Shown one piece after another: positions 1 to 7,380 of a DNA stretch of 16,580 bases. The DNA comes from JAHEIJ01 sp040235565. GTDB lineage: Bacteria > Pseudomonadota > Gammaproteobacteria > UBA6429 > Thiohalophilaceae. The translations under genes were made by a program, and so were the position numbers. Every line of letters starts with the position of its first letter. Within the stretch, counting starts at the first letter, position 1. The notes beneath the pieces were generated by a model. It had not been told where the DNA came from. It worked only from the letters and a program-made list of their open reading frames with translations, and did not search any database. The stretch covers positions 1 to 16,580 of the forward strand of contig JBECLA010000004.1 of NCBI GenBank assembly GCA_040235565.1, given 5' to 3'.

Positions 1-375
1 ATCGCCTACACCAGCTGCACTGATCCGGCGGATGAACATTTTACCGAGTTGGCGGCCATGGAGGCGGAACTGGCCGCACTGACCCGGTCCAACGGGGAGG
101 CGTATACGCTGGTGGCCTTGCCCATCCCCGGAGCGATCTTCAATCAGGCGGGACAACGCCTGCCCGCGAGTTACGCCAATTTTCTGATCATCAATGATGC
201 CGTGTTGCTACCCCAGTACGATGATCCGGCCGACGAAATAGCACTGCAGCGGTTAACAAGCTGCTTTCCCGAACGGCAAGTGATCGGTATCAATTGTCGC
301 GCGGTCATCGAACAGTTCGGCAGTCTGCATTGTCTGACCATGCAGCTGCCGGCCGGGGTATTGAACGGGACCTAG
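1..375 (+). CDS. aguA: Agmatine deiminase, C-terminal part (5' end outside window)
   Basis: Only the last 124 codons are present; the frame is open from base 1 and ends at TAG 373-375. Agmatine deiminase hydrolyses agmatine to N-carbamoylputrescine and ammonia in the cytoplasm, the middle step of the arginine-agmatine-putrescine route. Near the end, GSLHCLTMQLPAG matches the family's catalytic cysteine block (usually G-G-N-I-H-C-x-T-Q-Q); the Cys is residue 111 of this fragment, about 13 residues from the C-terminus as is normal. The segment IINDAVLLPQYDDPAD also fits the deiminase fold (guanidine-modifying enzyme superfamily). The next enzyme of the pathway, aguB, lies on the same strand 500 bases downstream, which supports the assignment. 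The stop overlaps that of the convergent lipoprotein gene. A peptidylarginine deiminase-type relative cannot be excluded without the N-terminal part. Confidence 0.88.
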   Translation: MAYTSCTDPADEHFTELAAMEAELAALTRSNGEAYTLVALPIPGAIFNQAGQRLPASYANFLIINDAVLLPQYDDPADEIALQRLTSCFPERQVIGINCRAVIEQFGSLHCLTMQLPAGVLNGT

Positions 376-776
376 CGCAGGCTGATCTCGGGAAACGGTG
401 ACACCAGCCACCAGCGTTTGGTGTTCTCATCCCATTCCCAGGTTTGCTGTTCGGTATACTTCCGTTCCACCTGGGTATCCTGATTGACAAAACGCACTTC
501 GACTAACTGGTGCACCTGCAATTGCTTGAGATCACTATGTGAATAACTTGTCTGGACGGTGTCGTAGCCCGACACTTTGATCTTTTTGAACTGCTCTCGT
601 TGTAGCGGGCTGAAGTTGATCGGTTGCTTGCGATAGGTATTGGTCTGTTCGATGCCGGACCAGCGCAGGGTTTTTTCGTACTGGATCAAGGTGAGCTCAA
701 GCTGGGTATTTCGGGTGCTCATTTCCGCACAGGCAGAAAGCAAAACAATCAGACCAAGCAATGCCAGACGCCGCAT
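372..776 (-). CDS. Small outer-membrane-type lipoprotein, function unknown
   Basis: This is a 134-residue protein. A basic N-terminus (MRR), a hydrophobic stretch and the lipobox L-S-A-C place the lipidated cysteine at residue 16. The following Ala does not match the Asp inner-membrane retention signal, so an outer-membrane lipoprotein is likely. The mature part is hydrophilic, rich in Gln and Lys, and ends with a Trp-rich segment (TWEWDENTKRWW). I do not recognise a named family. The start at 776 was chosen because AAGGGG lies 6 bases upstream; the ATG two codons earlier (782) abuts that site. The gene is convergent with aguA, sharing the bases CTAG at the two stops, and divergent from aguB. 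The envelope location is a confident inference from the lipobox; a link to polyamine metabolism is not supported. Confidence 0.85.
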   Translation of the reverse strand: MRRLALLGLIVLLSACAEMSTRNTQLELTLIQYEKTLRWSGIEQTNTYRKQPINFSPLQREQFKKIKVSGYDTVQTSYSHSDLKQLQVHQLVEVRFVNQDTQVERKYTEQQTWEWDENTKRWWLVSPFPEISLR

Positions 777-814
777 ATTCATCCCCTTGTGGTGATATGG
801 TTATAGCTGTTTCG

Positions 815-848
815 CAGTATACTGAATGCCTGCCACAGATCATATAAT
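815..848 (+). promoter_or_regulatory. Probable aguB promoter -10 with adjacent palindrome
   Basis: A perfect TATAAT lies at 843-848, placing a transcription start near 855 and leaving a leader of roughly 25 bases before aguB. A -35 element at the right distance is poor (TACTGA at 820-825), so an activator may be needed. A perfect 10-base palindrome, CAGTATACTG (815-824), overlaps the -35 position. It lies between the divergent lipoprotein and aguB genes and could be an operator, but it is short. The weak site AGCGGG at 864-869 is the only ribosome-binding candidate for aguB. Confidence 0.4.
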
Positions 849-878
849 GGGAATTGAGTCCGCAGCGGGTATGAATCC

Positions 879-1781
879 ATGACATCACAAACGCTTTCTA
901 TTGCCCTGGTCCAGCATAGCTGCGACACGTCACGCGATGAGAATCTGCAGCGCAGTATTGATGGTATTCGACAGGCAGCAGCGCAAGGCGCGCAACTGAT
1001 TCTGCTGCAGGAGCTGCATACGTCGGTGTATTTCTGCCAGACGGAAAACACACGCTTTTTCGATCTGGCGGAAACCATTCCGGGTCCCACCACACAGCGA
1101 CTCGGTGAACTTGCCAGGGAACTTCAGGTGGTGATTGTGGCCTCACTGTTTGAAAAACGTGCTGCAGGCCTGTACCACAATACCGCCGTGGTGATTGAGC
1201 GTGATGGCAGCCTGGCCGGTCGGTATCGCAAAATGCACATTCCTGATGATCCGGGCTATTACGAAAAGTTCTATTTCACCCCGGGGGATCTGGGTTTTCA
1301 GCCTGTCGCCACCTCGGTCGGTAAACTCGGGGTGCTGGTGTGCTGGGATCAATGGTTCCCGGAAGCGGCCCGACTCATGGCCCTGGCCGGTGCCGATGTC
1401 CTGCTCTATCCCACTGCCATTGGCTGGGACCCACAGGATGACGAGGCGGAACAACAACGCCAGCGTGAGGCCTGGCAAACCATCCAACGCGCCCATGCCG
1501 TGGCCAATGGCCTGCCGGTATTGAGTTGCAACCGGGTGGGTATTGAACAGGCACTTGATGGCGACAGTACGATTCATTTCTGGGGTTCCAGTTTCGTGGC
1601 CGGGCCGCAAGGCGAGATACTGGCCCAGGCAACGACGGATGCCGCCGAAGTGTTACAGGTAGAGATTGATCTGCAACGCAGTGAAGCCGTCCGACGTATC
1701 TGGCCCTACTTACGCGATCGACGCATCGATGCCTACCATGAATTAAACCTGCGTTACCGCGATGAAACAATCGAAAAGTGA
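879..1781 (+). CDS. aguB: N-carbamoylputrescine amidohydrolase
   Basis: This 300-residue member of the nitrilase (carbon-nitrogen hydrolase) superfamily hydrolyses N-carbamoylputrescine to putrescine, CO2 and ammonia. The catalytic triad is visible in the expected order: Glu45 in LILLQELHTS, Lys118 in YRKMHIPDDPGYYEKFYF, and Cys155 in GVLVCWDQWFPEAAR. The DPGYYEKFYFTPGD block is typical of the AguB group and separates it from other nitrilases. Length matches the family (about 290-300). The ATG at 879 begins MTSQTLSIALVQHSC, right before the first beta strand of the fold, so no longer start is needed. The upstream aguA fragment supplies the preceding enzyme. A membrane protease gene follows 3 bases after the stop, so the two are probably cotranscribed. 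Confidence 0.95.
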   Translation: MTSQTLSIALVQHSCDTSRDENLQRSIDGIRQAAAQGAQLILLQELHTSVYFCQTENTRFFDLAETIPGPTTQRLGELARELQVVIVASLFEKRAAGLYHNTAVVIERDGSLAGRYRKMHIPDDPGYYEKFYFTPGDLGFQPVATSVGKLGVLVCWDQWFPEAARLMALAGADVLLYPTAIGWDPQDDEAEQQRQREAWQTIQRAHAVANGLPVLSCNRVGIEQALDGDSTIHFWGSSFVAGPQGEILAQATTDAAEVLQVEIDLQRSEAVRRIWPYLRDRRIDAYHELNLRYRDETIEK

Positions 1782-1784
1782 CTG

Positions 1785-2300
1785 ATGCGTAAAGCGGAAG
1801 AGCAACAACGACGGATGGGGAAAGTCATGGTGGGTGCCATGTGGCTGCTCTTGCTGGGTTTACTTACCCTGTTCTTTAACGACGTGCTTGAGACGCAATA
1901 CAATCCGAACCAGCAAATTGCCAGCATACACCGCGACGGCCGGGATGAAATTGTGCTGGAGCGCAATAAATACGGCCATTATGTTGCCACCGGCATGATC
2001 AACCAGCAACCCGTGGTGTTTATGCTCGATACCGGCGCTACCGATATTTCCATCCCCGCCAACGTCGCCCACCGTCTGGGACTGGAAGCCGGTCGCCCCC
2101 TGACCTATCAGACGGCCAATGGCCCGGCGATCAATTATGCCACCCAACTGGACTCGGTCAGCCTCGGCAACATCACCCTTTACAACCTGCCTGCCTCCAT
2201 CAATCCCAATGTTGATCACGACGATGTCCTGCTGGGCATGAGTTTTCTGAAACACCTCGAATTCAGTCAGAAAGGCAACACGCTGACTTTGCGCCAATAA
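1785..2300 (+). CDS. Membrane-anchored retropepsin-like aspartic protease (clan AA, TIGR02281-like)
   Basis: This 171-residue protein has one transmembrane helix near the N-terminus (about residues 13-31, VMVGAMWLLLLGLLTLFF). A short basic segment precedes the helix, so the rest should face the periplasm. The active-site motif of single-domain aspartic proteases is clear: FMLDTGATDISIP with catalytic Asp82. The second conserved element, DVLLGMSFLKHLEF (about 147-160), is the family's hydrophobic-Gly signature near the C-terminus. Such proteins dimerise to build one active site, as retroviral proteases do. Targets of the bacterial family are unknown to me. The gene starts 3 bases after aguB and is probably translated from the same mRNA. 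Family assignment is firm; substrate and role are unknown. Confidence 0.9.
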   Translation: MRKAEEQQRRMGKVMVGAMWLLLLGLLTLFFNDVLETQYNPNQQIASIHRDGRDEIVLERNKYGHYVATGMINQQPVVFMLDTGATDISIPANVAHRLGLEAGRPLTYQTANGPAINYATQLDSVSLGNITLYNLPASINPNVDHDDVLLGMSFLKHLEFSQKGNTLTLRQ

Positions 2301-2406
2301 AGCCGACGAAGTGTGAACGACGTCGCATTAGAAACTCAAAATCACTCCACTGTTGCCGATACACTGGCTTAACTGTTCAAAACAAAATCAAAGCGGGATA
2401 AATCTA

Positions 2407-3141
2407 ATGAAGAAGTTAGCACCCCTGGCCTGTGCGGCTGTTCTCTCTGTTCCATCTCTTTCCCTGGCCGATACCCTGTCCGTTGCCATCGGTGGCGGCA
2501 TGTGGCAGGAAGACCCCAGTGGTTATTTTCGTAACGCCACGGATCCCACCAATGTCGATGTCAACGATGATCTGTTCTGGACGGAAGAAGACCAGGGTTA
2601 TTTGTTTGTCACCCTGGAGCATCCCGTCCCGATTATTCCCAATGTCCGGATTATGACCACCAGCCTGGATCATTCCGGCAGTGGTACCACGAGTTTTGTA
2701 TTGAATGGCCAAACTTTCACAGGTGATGTCAGCAGTTCAGGCAGTTTCGACCAGACCGACATCACTGCTTACTGGGAAGTGCTGGATAATGTGGTCAGTC
2801 TCGATCTTGGCCTGAATGTCAAACTGCTGGACTTCTCCTACAGTGTTGCCAGCACGGGTGCCTCTACCAGTGACAGCCTCAGCGCCACCATACCCATGCT
2901 GTATGGCCTGGTCGGCGCTTCTCCCCTACCGGGACTGTTCCTGGGTGTCGAGGGCAACTGGATCGGTTATGACGGTAATAACCTAACCGACCTGACGGCC
3001 AAGGTATCCTATACCACCGACTTCTTGCTTGGCATCGAAGGCGGCTATCGCAGCCAGTCCTATGAACTGGATGACGTGGATGGTTATTTCGGTAAACTGG
3101 AGTTCGAAGGCCCATTCATTGGTGCGTATCTGAAATTCTAA
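2407..3141 (+). CDS. Outer-membrane beta-barrel protein (TIGR04219-like)
   Basis: The 244-residue product starts with a classic signal peptide (MKKLAPLACAAVLSVPSLSLA) cleaved after Ala21. An in-frame upstream ATG at 2353 would add 18 polar residues in front of the signal and is rejected. The mature part shows alternating polar and hydrophobic strands, many Gly, Ser and Thr, and ends in YLKF with a terminal Phe, the usual mark of a BAM-inserted barrel. The opening VAIGGGMWQEDPSGY and the length match the TIGR04219-type family as I recall it; function of that family is unknown. GCGGGA about 8 bases upstream is a weak ribosome-binding site. The 106 bases before the gene hold no promoter I would defend. 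A strong terminator follows, so the gene is likely a single transcription unit. Confidence 0.82.
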   Translation: MKKLAPLACAAVLSVPSLSLADTLSVAIGGGMWQEDPSGYFRNATDPTNVDVNDDLFWTEEDQGYLFVTLEHPVPIIPNVRIMTTSLDHSGSGTTSFVLNGQTFTGDVSSSGSFDQTDITAYWEVLDNVVSLDLGLNVKLLDFSYSVASTGASTSDSLSATIPMLYGLVGASPLPGLFLGVEGNWIGYDGNNLTDLTAKVSYTTDFLLGIEGGYRSQSYELDDVDGYFGKLEFEGPFIGAYLKF

Positions 3142-3165
3142 ACGTTCGATACGATGTAATAAAAG

Positions 3166-3189
3166 AACCGGACCCTGTCCGGTTTTTTT
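3166..3189 (+). terminator. Rho-independent terminator of the outer-membrane protein gene
   Basis: A perfect 7-base-pair stem (AACCGGA paired with TCCGGTT) encloses the 5-base loop CCCTG. A run of T continues to 3189. It lies 24 bases after the stop codon of the barrel gene and reads on the plus strand, insulating the DsrE-like gene downstream. Confidence 0.92.
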
Positions 3190-3237
3190 ATGTCCCTACA
3201 CTTCGTAGTACATACATACGGCCCCTATGGCAGGAAC

Positions 3238-3243
3238 TATACT
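3238..3243 (+). promoter_or_regulatory. Possible -10 element for the DsrE-like gene
   Basis: TATACT matches the sigma70 -10 consensus at five of six positions. It sits after the upstream terminator and about 50 bases before the chosen start. No convincing -35 is seen (CATACG at 3215-3220 is the spaced candidate). A start site near 3250 would make the earlier ATG at 3253 nearly leaderless, which favours the start at 3292. Confidence 0.35.
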
Positions 3244-3291
3244 CAGAAGAAAATGTCGGCTAATGATATGGCACTTCACAAGGTCATCAAC

Positions 3292-3795
3292 ATGCGCATT
3301 TTTATCTTCACCCTGTTAATGGGTATGACCACCCTGAGTCAGGCGGAAGGCGCACGGTATGTCACTCCACCCTATGAGGAACCCAGGGTGGTGTATGATT
3401 TTTATCTCGACGATCCCCAAAAGATTCATGCCGCGCTGTTCTGGATCCGCTCCCTGATCAATCCCCTGATGGATCCACCCTACGGCTTCGCACCGGAGAT
3501 GATGGACATCAAGGTGGTGATTCACGGTGCCGAGATCGTCACTGTGGCAAACAAGAATTATGAGAAATACAAGGACGCGGTGGATCGCATGCGCTATTAC
3601 GCCGCCCTGGGGGTGGAATTCAAGGTCTGCGCACTGGCTGCCGAGGATTTTGATTATCAGGTCAAGGACTTTCAGGACTTCATTGAAGTGGTTCCCTCCG
3701 CCTTTACCGAACTGGTCCATTGGCAACAACAGGGCTACGCCGTGGTGCGACCCATAATATTACCCCGCCACTACACCATCGACGAAATTCGCTAG
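3292..3795 (+). CDS. Exported DsrE-family-like protein
   Basis: The 167-residue product has a signal peptide (MRIFIFTLLMGMTTLSQAEG; cleavage near residue 18-19). The body resembles the DsrE/DsrF/YchN fold: an early strand MDIKVVIHGAEIVTV, a helix-rich middle, then GVEFKVCALAAEDF with Cys113, and EVVPSAFTELVHWQQQGYAVVRP near the end. In cytoplasmic DsrE relatives a Cys in this area relays sulfur; whether Cys113 does so here is inference. The start at 3292 has AAGG 8 bases upstream and gives a clean signal peptide; ATGs at 3253 and 3268 would extend it with polar residues. The gene lies between a terminator and the mfd promoter and is probably monocistronic. No dsr or sox genes are nearby. Confidence 0.8.
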   Translation: MRIFIFTLLMGMTTLSQAEGARYVTPPYEEPRVVYDFYLDDPQKIHAALFWIRSLINPLMDPPYGFAPEMMDIKVVIHGAEIVTVANKNYEKYKDAVDRMRYYAALGVEFKVCALAAEDFDYQVKDFQDFIEVVPSAFTELVHWQQQGYAVVRPIILPRHYTIDEIR

Positions 3796-3814
3796 CACCC
3801 GGGGCGTTTCCCTG

Positions 3815-3843
3815 CTTACATCCTGGCAGTGAACGGGTAGAAT
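3815..3843 (+). promoter_or_regulatory. Sigma70-type promoter of mfd
   Basis: CTTACA at 3815-3820 (four of six matches to the -35 consensus) and TAGAAT at 3838-3843 (five of six to the -10) are separated by exactly 17 bases. Transcription would begin near 3850, about 40 bases before the mfd ATG. No operator is evident. Confidence 0.6.
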
Positions 3844-3890
3844 AGGCGCTCTTTGGCAGCCTGTTATTCGCCTTTGTCGATTGTATTCCC

Positions 3891-6800
3891 ATGACGGACA
3901 CCCGTATCAGCCCGCTTCACCCGGTATTACCGCATAAACGTGGCGACGTACACCACTGGGGCCATTTATACGGCGCCAGCGCCGCGCTGGCCATCAGTCG
4001 TGCCGCCGCCGAGCATGCCGGACCGTTACTGGTGATTACCGGTACCGCCAGCGAGGCGCAGCAACTGGAATATGGCTTACGCTTTTTCACCCTGCCGCAG
4101 TCGCATCCCGTGCTGCACTTTCCCGACTGGGAAACCCTGCCCTATGATGCGTTTTCACCACATCAGGACATCATTTCCGAACGCCTGGCCTGTCTGACAC
4201 GGTTACCCGATCTGCAACGTGGCATTCTGGTATTACCGATCCAGACCCTGATGCATCGCCTGGCGCCACGGGATTATCTCGATGCCCACAGCCTGCTGCT
4301 TGACACCGGCCAGCAACTTGGCCTGGAAATGATGCGGGAACGTCTGACAGCCAGTGGCTACAGCTGTGTCTCTGCGGTCATGGAACATGGAGAATTCGCC
4401 GTCCGTGGCAGTTTGCTGGATATCTACCCGATGGGCAGCCGGTTACCGTTTCGGATCGAATTATTTGACGACGAGATCGAAAGCATCCGTACCTTTGATC
4501 CCGAAACCCAGCGCTCAATCGAATCCGTAACCCGGGTGCGTTTGTTACCGGCACGGGAATTTCCGCTTGACCCGACCGGGGTATCACATTTCCGTCAGGC
4601 TTTCCGTGCCCGCTTCGAAGGCGATCCGCAACGATCGAACCTGTATCGGGATGTGAGTAACGGGATTGCACCCGCCGGGATTGAATACTATCTGGCACTG
4701 TTCCATGAACAGACCGCGACGCTGTTTGACTATTTACCTGACAACAGTCTGATTCTGACGACCGATACGGTCGAGGCGGAAGCCGAACAGTTCTGGCGTG
4801 ACATCGGCGAACGTTATGAACAACTGCGACATGACCAGGAACGCCCCCTGTTACCCCCGGTCGAGGTGTTTTTACCGGTGCCGGAAACCTTTGCCGGATT
4901 GAAATCCCGGCCCCGGATCAGTTACCAGCATTTCGAACTGGAAGACGCGCAGGGCATTAATTTTGCCACCGCCGCACCACCCAATCTGAACCTGGATGTC
5001 CGCGCCGCCCAGCCTACCGCCGCGTTGGAAACCTTTCTGGCCAACTTCAAAGGGCGGGTGTTGTTTGCCGCGGAAACCACCGGTCGACGTGAATACCTGC
5101 TGGACCTGTTACGTGGCCACGCCATTCGCCCTCAGCCGGTCGACAACTGGCATACCTTCCTCGACAGCGAGCACAAACTGGCGATCACCGTGGCGCCGCT
5201 GGAACAGGGATTGTTATTAACCGAACCGCCACTGGCAGTGATTGCCGAACCGCAACTGTTCGGCATGCAGGTCTTGCAACGTCGGCGACGCAAACGTGCG
5301 CAACGGGATAGCGACAGCATCATTCGTAATCTGGCGGAGCTCTCGCTTGACGCACCGGTCGTGCATGAAGACTACGGGGTGGGCCGCTATCTCGGATTGC
5401 AGACGCTCCATGTGGGCGCGACCGATACGGAATTCCTGACCCTGGAATACGCCGACGGCGATAAACTGTATGTCCCTGTCAGCTCACTGCATTTAATCAG
5501 TCGCTATACCGGCGCCGCACCGGACAATGCCCCCTTACACAAACTGGGCAGCGGTCAGTGGGAGCGTGCCCGGCGCAAGGCCAATGAACGCGTCCGCGAC
5601 GTGGCGGCGGAACTGCTGGCCATCTATGCCAGGCGTGAAGCCCGCAGCGGCTTTCGGTATCCACTGGATGAAATGCAATACCTTGCCTTCAGCGCAGAAT
5701 TTCCGTTTGAGGAAACGCCGGACCAGCAAACCGCGATTGACAATGTGTTGCAGAGCATGCGGGATGACAAGCCAATGGATATGCTGGTATGCGGGGATGT
5801 CGGCTTTGGCAAAACCGAGGTGGCGATGCGTGCCGCCTTTGTCGCGGTTCAGGCCGGCAAGCAGGTGGCACTGCTGGCCCCGACCACCTTGCTGACCCAG
5901 CAACATCTGGAGAATTTCCGCGATCGCTTTGCCAACTGGCCGGTGCAGATTGAATCGCTGTCCCGTTTCAGCTCCCGCAAGGAACAACAGCAGGTGTTGC
6001 AGGAGCTGAAATCCGGCAAGGTGGATATCATTATCGGCACGCATAAACTCCTGCAGGATGATGTGAAGTACAAGAATCTCGGCCTGGTCATCATCGATGA
6101 AGAACATCGTTTCGGAGTCCGCCAGAAGGAAAAATTCAAATCCCTGCGTGCCGAAGTGGATGTCCTGACCCTGACGGCCACCCCCATTCCCCGCACGCTC
6201 AATATGGCCATGTCAGGCATGCGCGATCTGTCGATCATTGCCACCCCGCCGGCACGTCGCCTGGCAATCAAAACCTTTGTGACAGAATGGAAGCCCTCCC
6301 TGATTCGTGAAGCCTGCCTGCGTGAAATCAAGCGCGGCGGCCAGGTGTATTTCCTCCACAATGAAGTGGAAACCATTCAAAAACAGGCCAGCAAGATTGC
6401 CGAACTGGTACCGGAAGCGACCGTGCATTATGCCCATGGCCAGATGCGCGAGCGCGAACTGGAACGGGTGATGTCAGACTTTTATCATCAACGGTTCAAT
6501 ATCCTGGTATGCACCACCATCATTGAAACCGGGATCGATATTCCCAGCGCCAACACCATTATCATGAACCGCGCAGACAAGTTCGGTCTGGCGCAATTAT
6601 ATCAACTACGTGGCCGCGTCGGTCGTTCGCACCATCGTGCCTACGCCTACCTGGTCATCCCCTCGCGCCGTACCCTGACCGAAGATGCCCGCAAGCGACT
6701 GGAAGCGATTGAATCGATTGAAGCCTTGGGTACCGGCTTTACCCTGGCGACGCATGACCTGGAAATTCGCGGTGCCGGCGAACTGCTGGGTGAAGAACAA

Positions 6801-7358
6801 AGCGGTCAGATCATGGAGATCGGCTACAGCATGTATACCGAATTACTGGAACGCGCGGTGAAGAGTCTGAAAGAAGGCCGGGAACCGGAGCTCGACAAGC
6901 CTCTGCATCATGCGACCGAGATTGACTTGCATGTGCCGGCCCTGATACCGGAAGACTACTTACCAGACGTGCATGAGCGGCTGATCATGTACAAGCGCAT
7001 TGCCAGTGCCGCTGACCGTCAGGAACTGCGTGACCTGCAGGTGGAGATGATCGATCGGTTCGGTTTGTTACCCGAGCCCGTCAAGACCCTGTTTCGGTTG
7101 ACGGAACTCAAACTCAAGGCCTCACCCCTGGGGATTGAGAAGATCGATATGGGCACACAAGGGGGGCGGTTCAATTTCACCGATAAACCCGACATCGATC
7201 CCTTGAAGATCATTCAGCTCATCCAGAGCCAGCCCAAAGTCTACAAGCTCGACGGCAATGACAAACTCCGGGTCAATCAGAGCCTGCCGGATGCCGAAGC
7301 GCGGATTGAACTGGTGGAAAAACTGCTGGATACGCTGAGTGAAAAACAGGCGGCCTGA
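3891..7358 (+). CDS. mfd: Transcription-repair coupling factor Mfd
   Basis: The 1155-residue length is almost that of E. coli Mfd (1148). Mfd binds RNA polymerase stalled at a DNA lesion, pushes it off by ATP-driven translocation on upstream DNA, and recruits UvrA. Domains in order: UvrB-like N-terminal region (to about 350); CarD-like RNA polymerase interaction domain beginning at VHEDYGVGRYLGLQ (about 491-560); RecG-like motor with Walker A GDVGFGKT (635-642), the Walker B box DEEH (736-739), TATPIPRTL, and motif VI RGRVGRS (from 907); then the translocation motif region HDLEIRGAGELLG; and the C-terminal autoinhibitory domain (about 1000-1150). All key motifs are intact. The ATG at 3891 lacks a visible Shine-Dalgarno site but has a promoter about 50 bases upstream. 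It converges with the sirB2-like gene. Confidence 0.98.
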   Translation: MTDTRISPLHPVLPHKRGDVHHWGHLYGASAALAISRAAAEHAGPLLVITGTASEAQQLEYGLRFFTLPQSHPVLHFPDWETLPYDAFSPHQDIISERLACLTRLPDLQRGILVLPIQTLMHRLAPRDYLDAHSLLLDTGQQLGLEMMRERLTASGYSCVSAVMEHGEFAVRGSLLDIYPMGSRLPFRIELFDDEIESIRTFDPETQRSIESVTRVRLLPAREFPLDPTGVSHFRQAFRARFEGDPQRSNLYRDVSNGIAPAGIEYYLALFHEQTATLFDYLPDNSLILTTDTVEAEAEQFWRDIGERYEQLRHDQERPLLPPVEVFLPVPETFAGLKSRPRISYQHFELEDAQGINFATAAPPNLNLDVRAAQPTAALETFLANFKGRVLFAAETTGRREYLLDLLRGHAIRPQPVDNWHTFLDSEHKLAITVAPLEQGLLLTEPPLAVIAEPQLFGMQVLQRRRRKRAQRDSDSIIRNLAELSLDAPVVHEDYGVGRYLGLQTLHVGATDTEFLTLEYADGDKLYVPVSSLHLISRYTGAAPDNAPLHKLGSGQWERARRKANERVRDVAAELLAIYARREARSGFRYPLDEMQYLAFSAEFPFEETPDQQTAIDNVLQSMRDDKPMDMLVCGDVGFGKTEVAMRAAFVAVQAGKQVALLAPTTLLTQQHLENFRDRFANWPVQIESLSRFSSRKEQQQVLQELKSGKVDIIIGTHKLLQDDVKYKNLGLVIIDEEHRFGVRQKEKFKSLRAEVDVLTLTATPIPRTLNMAMSGMRDLSIIATPPARRLAIKTFVTEWKPSLIREACLREIKRGGQVYFLHNEVETIQKQASKIAELVPEATVHYAHGQMRERELERVMSDFYHQRFNILVCTTIIETGIDIPSANTIIMNRADKFGLAQLYQLRGRVGRSHHRAYAYLVIPSRRTLTEDARKRLEAIESIEALGTGFTLATHDLEIRGAGELLGEEQSGQIMEIGYSMYTELLERAVKSLKEGREPELDKPLHHATEIDLHVPALIPEDYLPDVHERLIMYKRIASAADRQELRDLQVEMIDRFGLLPEPVKTLFRLTELKLKASPLGIEKIDMGTQGGRFNFTDKPDIDPLKIIQLIQSQPKVYKLDGNDKLRVNQSLPDAEARIELVEKLLDTLSEKQAA

Positions 7359-7380
7359 CGCAATCGCTTGTGGCAGGGAG

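Noticed and set aside
847..882. Mini-frame of 11 codons overlapping the aguB start, considered as a leader peptide
   Set aside because: Its ATG lies within the predicted -10 box, so it would not be on the mRNA, and it has no ribosome-binding site.
2304..2325. Weak inverted repeat (CGACG/CGTCG) after the aspartic protease gene, considered as a terminator
   Set aside because: The stem is five bases with a 12-base loop and no T run follows.
2353..2406. Upstream start for the outer-membrane protein
   Set aside because: It would put 18 mostly polar residues before a textbook signal peptide starting at 2407.
3190..3291. Upstream starts for the DsrE-like protein
   Set aside because: The ATG at 3190 lies in the T run of the previous terminator, and all longer starts mask the signal peptide that begins at 3292.
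5535..6107. A 190-codon minus-strand frame inside mfd
   Set aside because: It lies across the Mfd motor domain, including Walker A and DEEH motifs, so the plus-strand reading is the real one.
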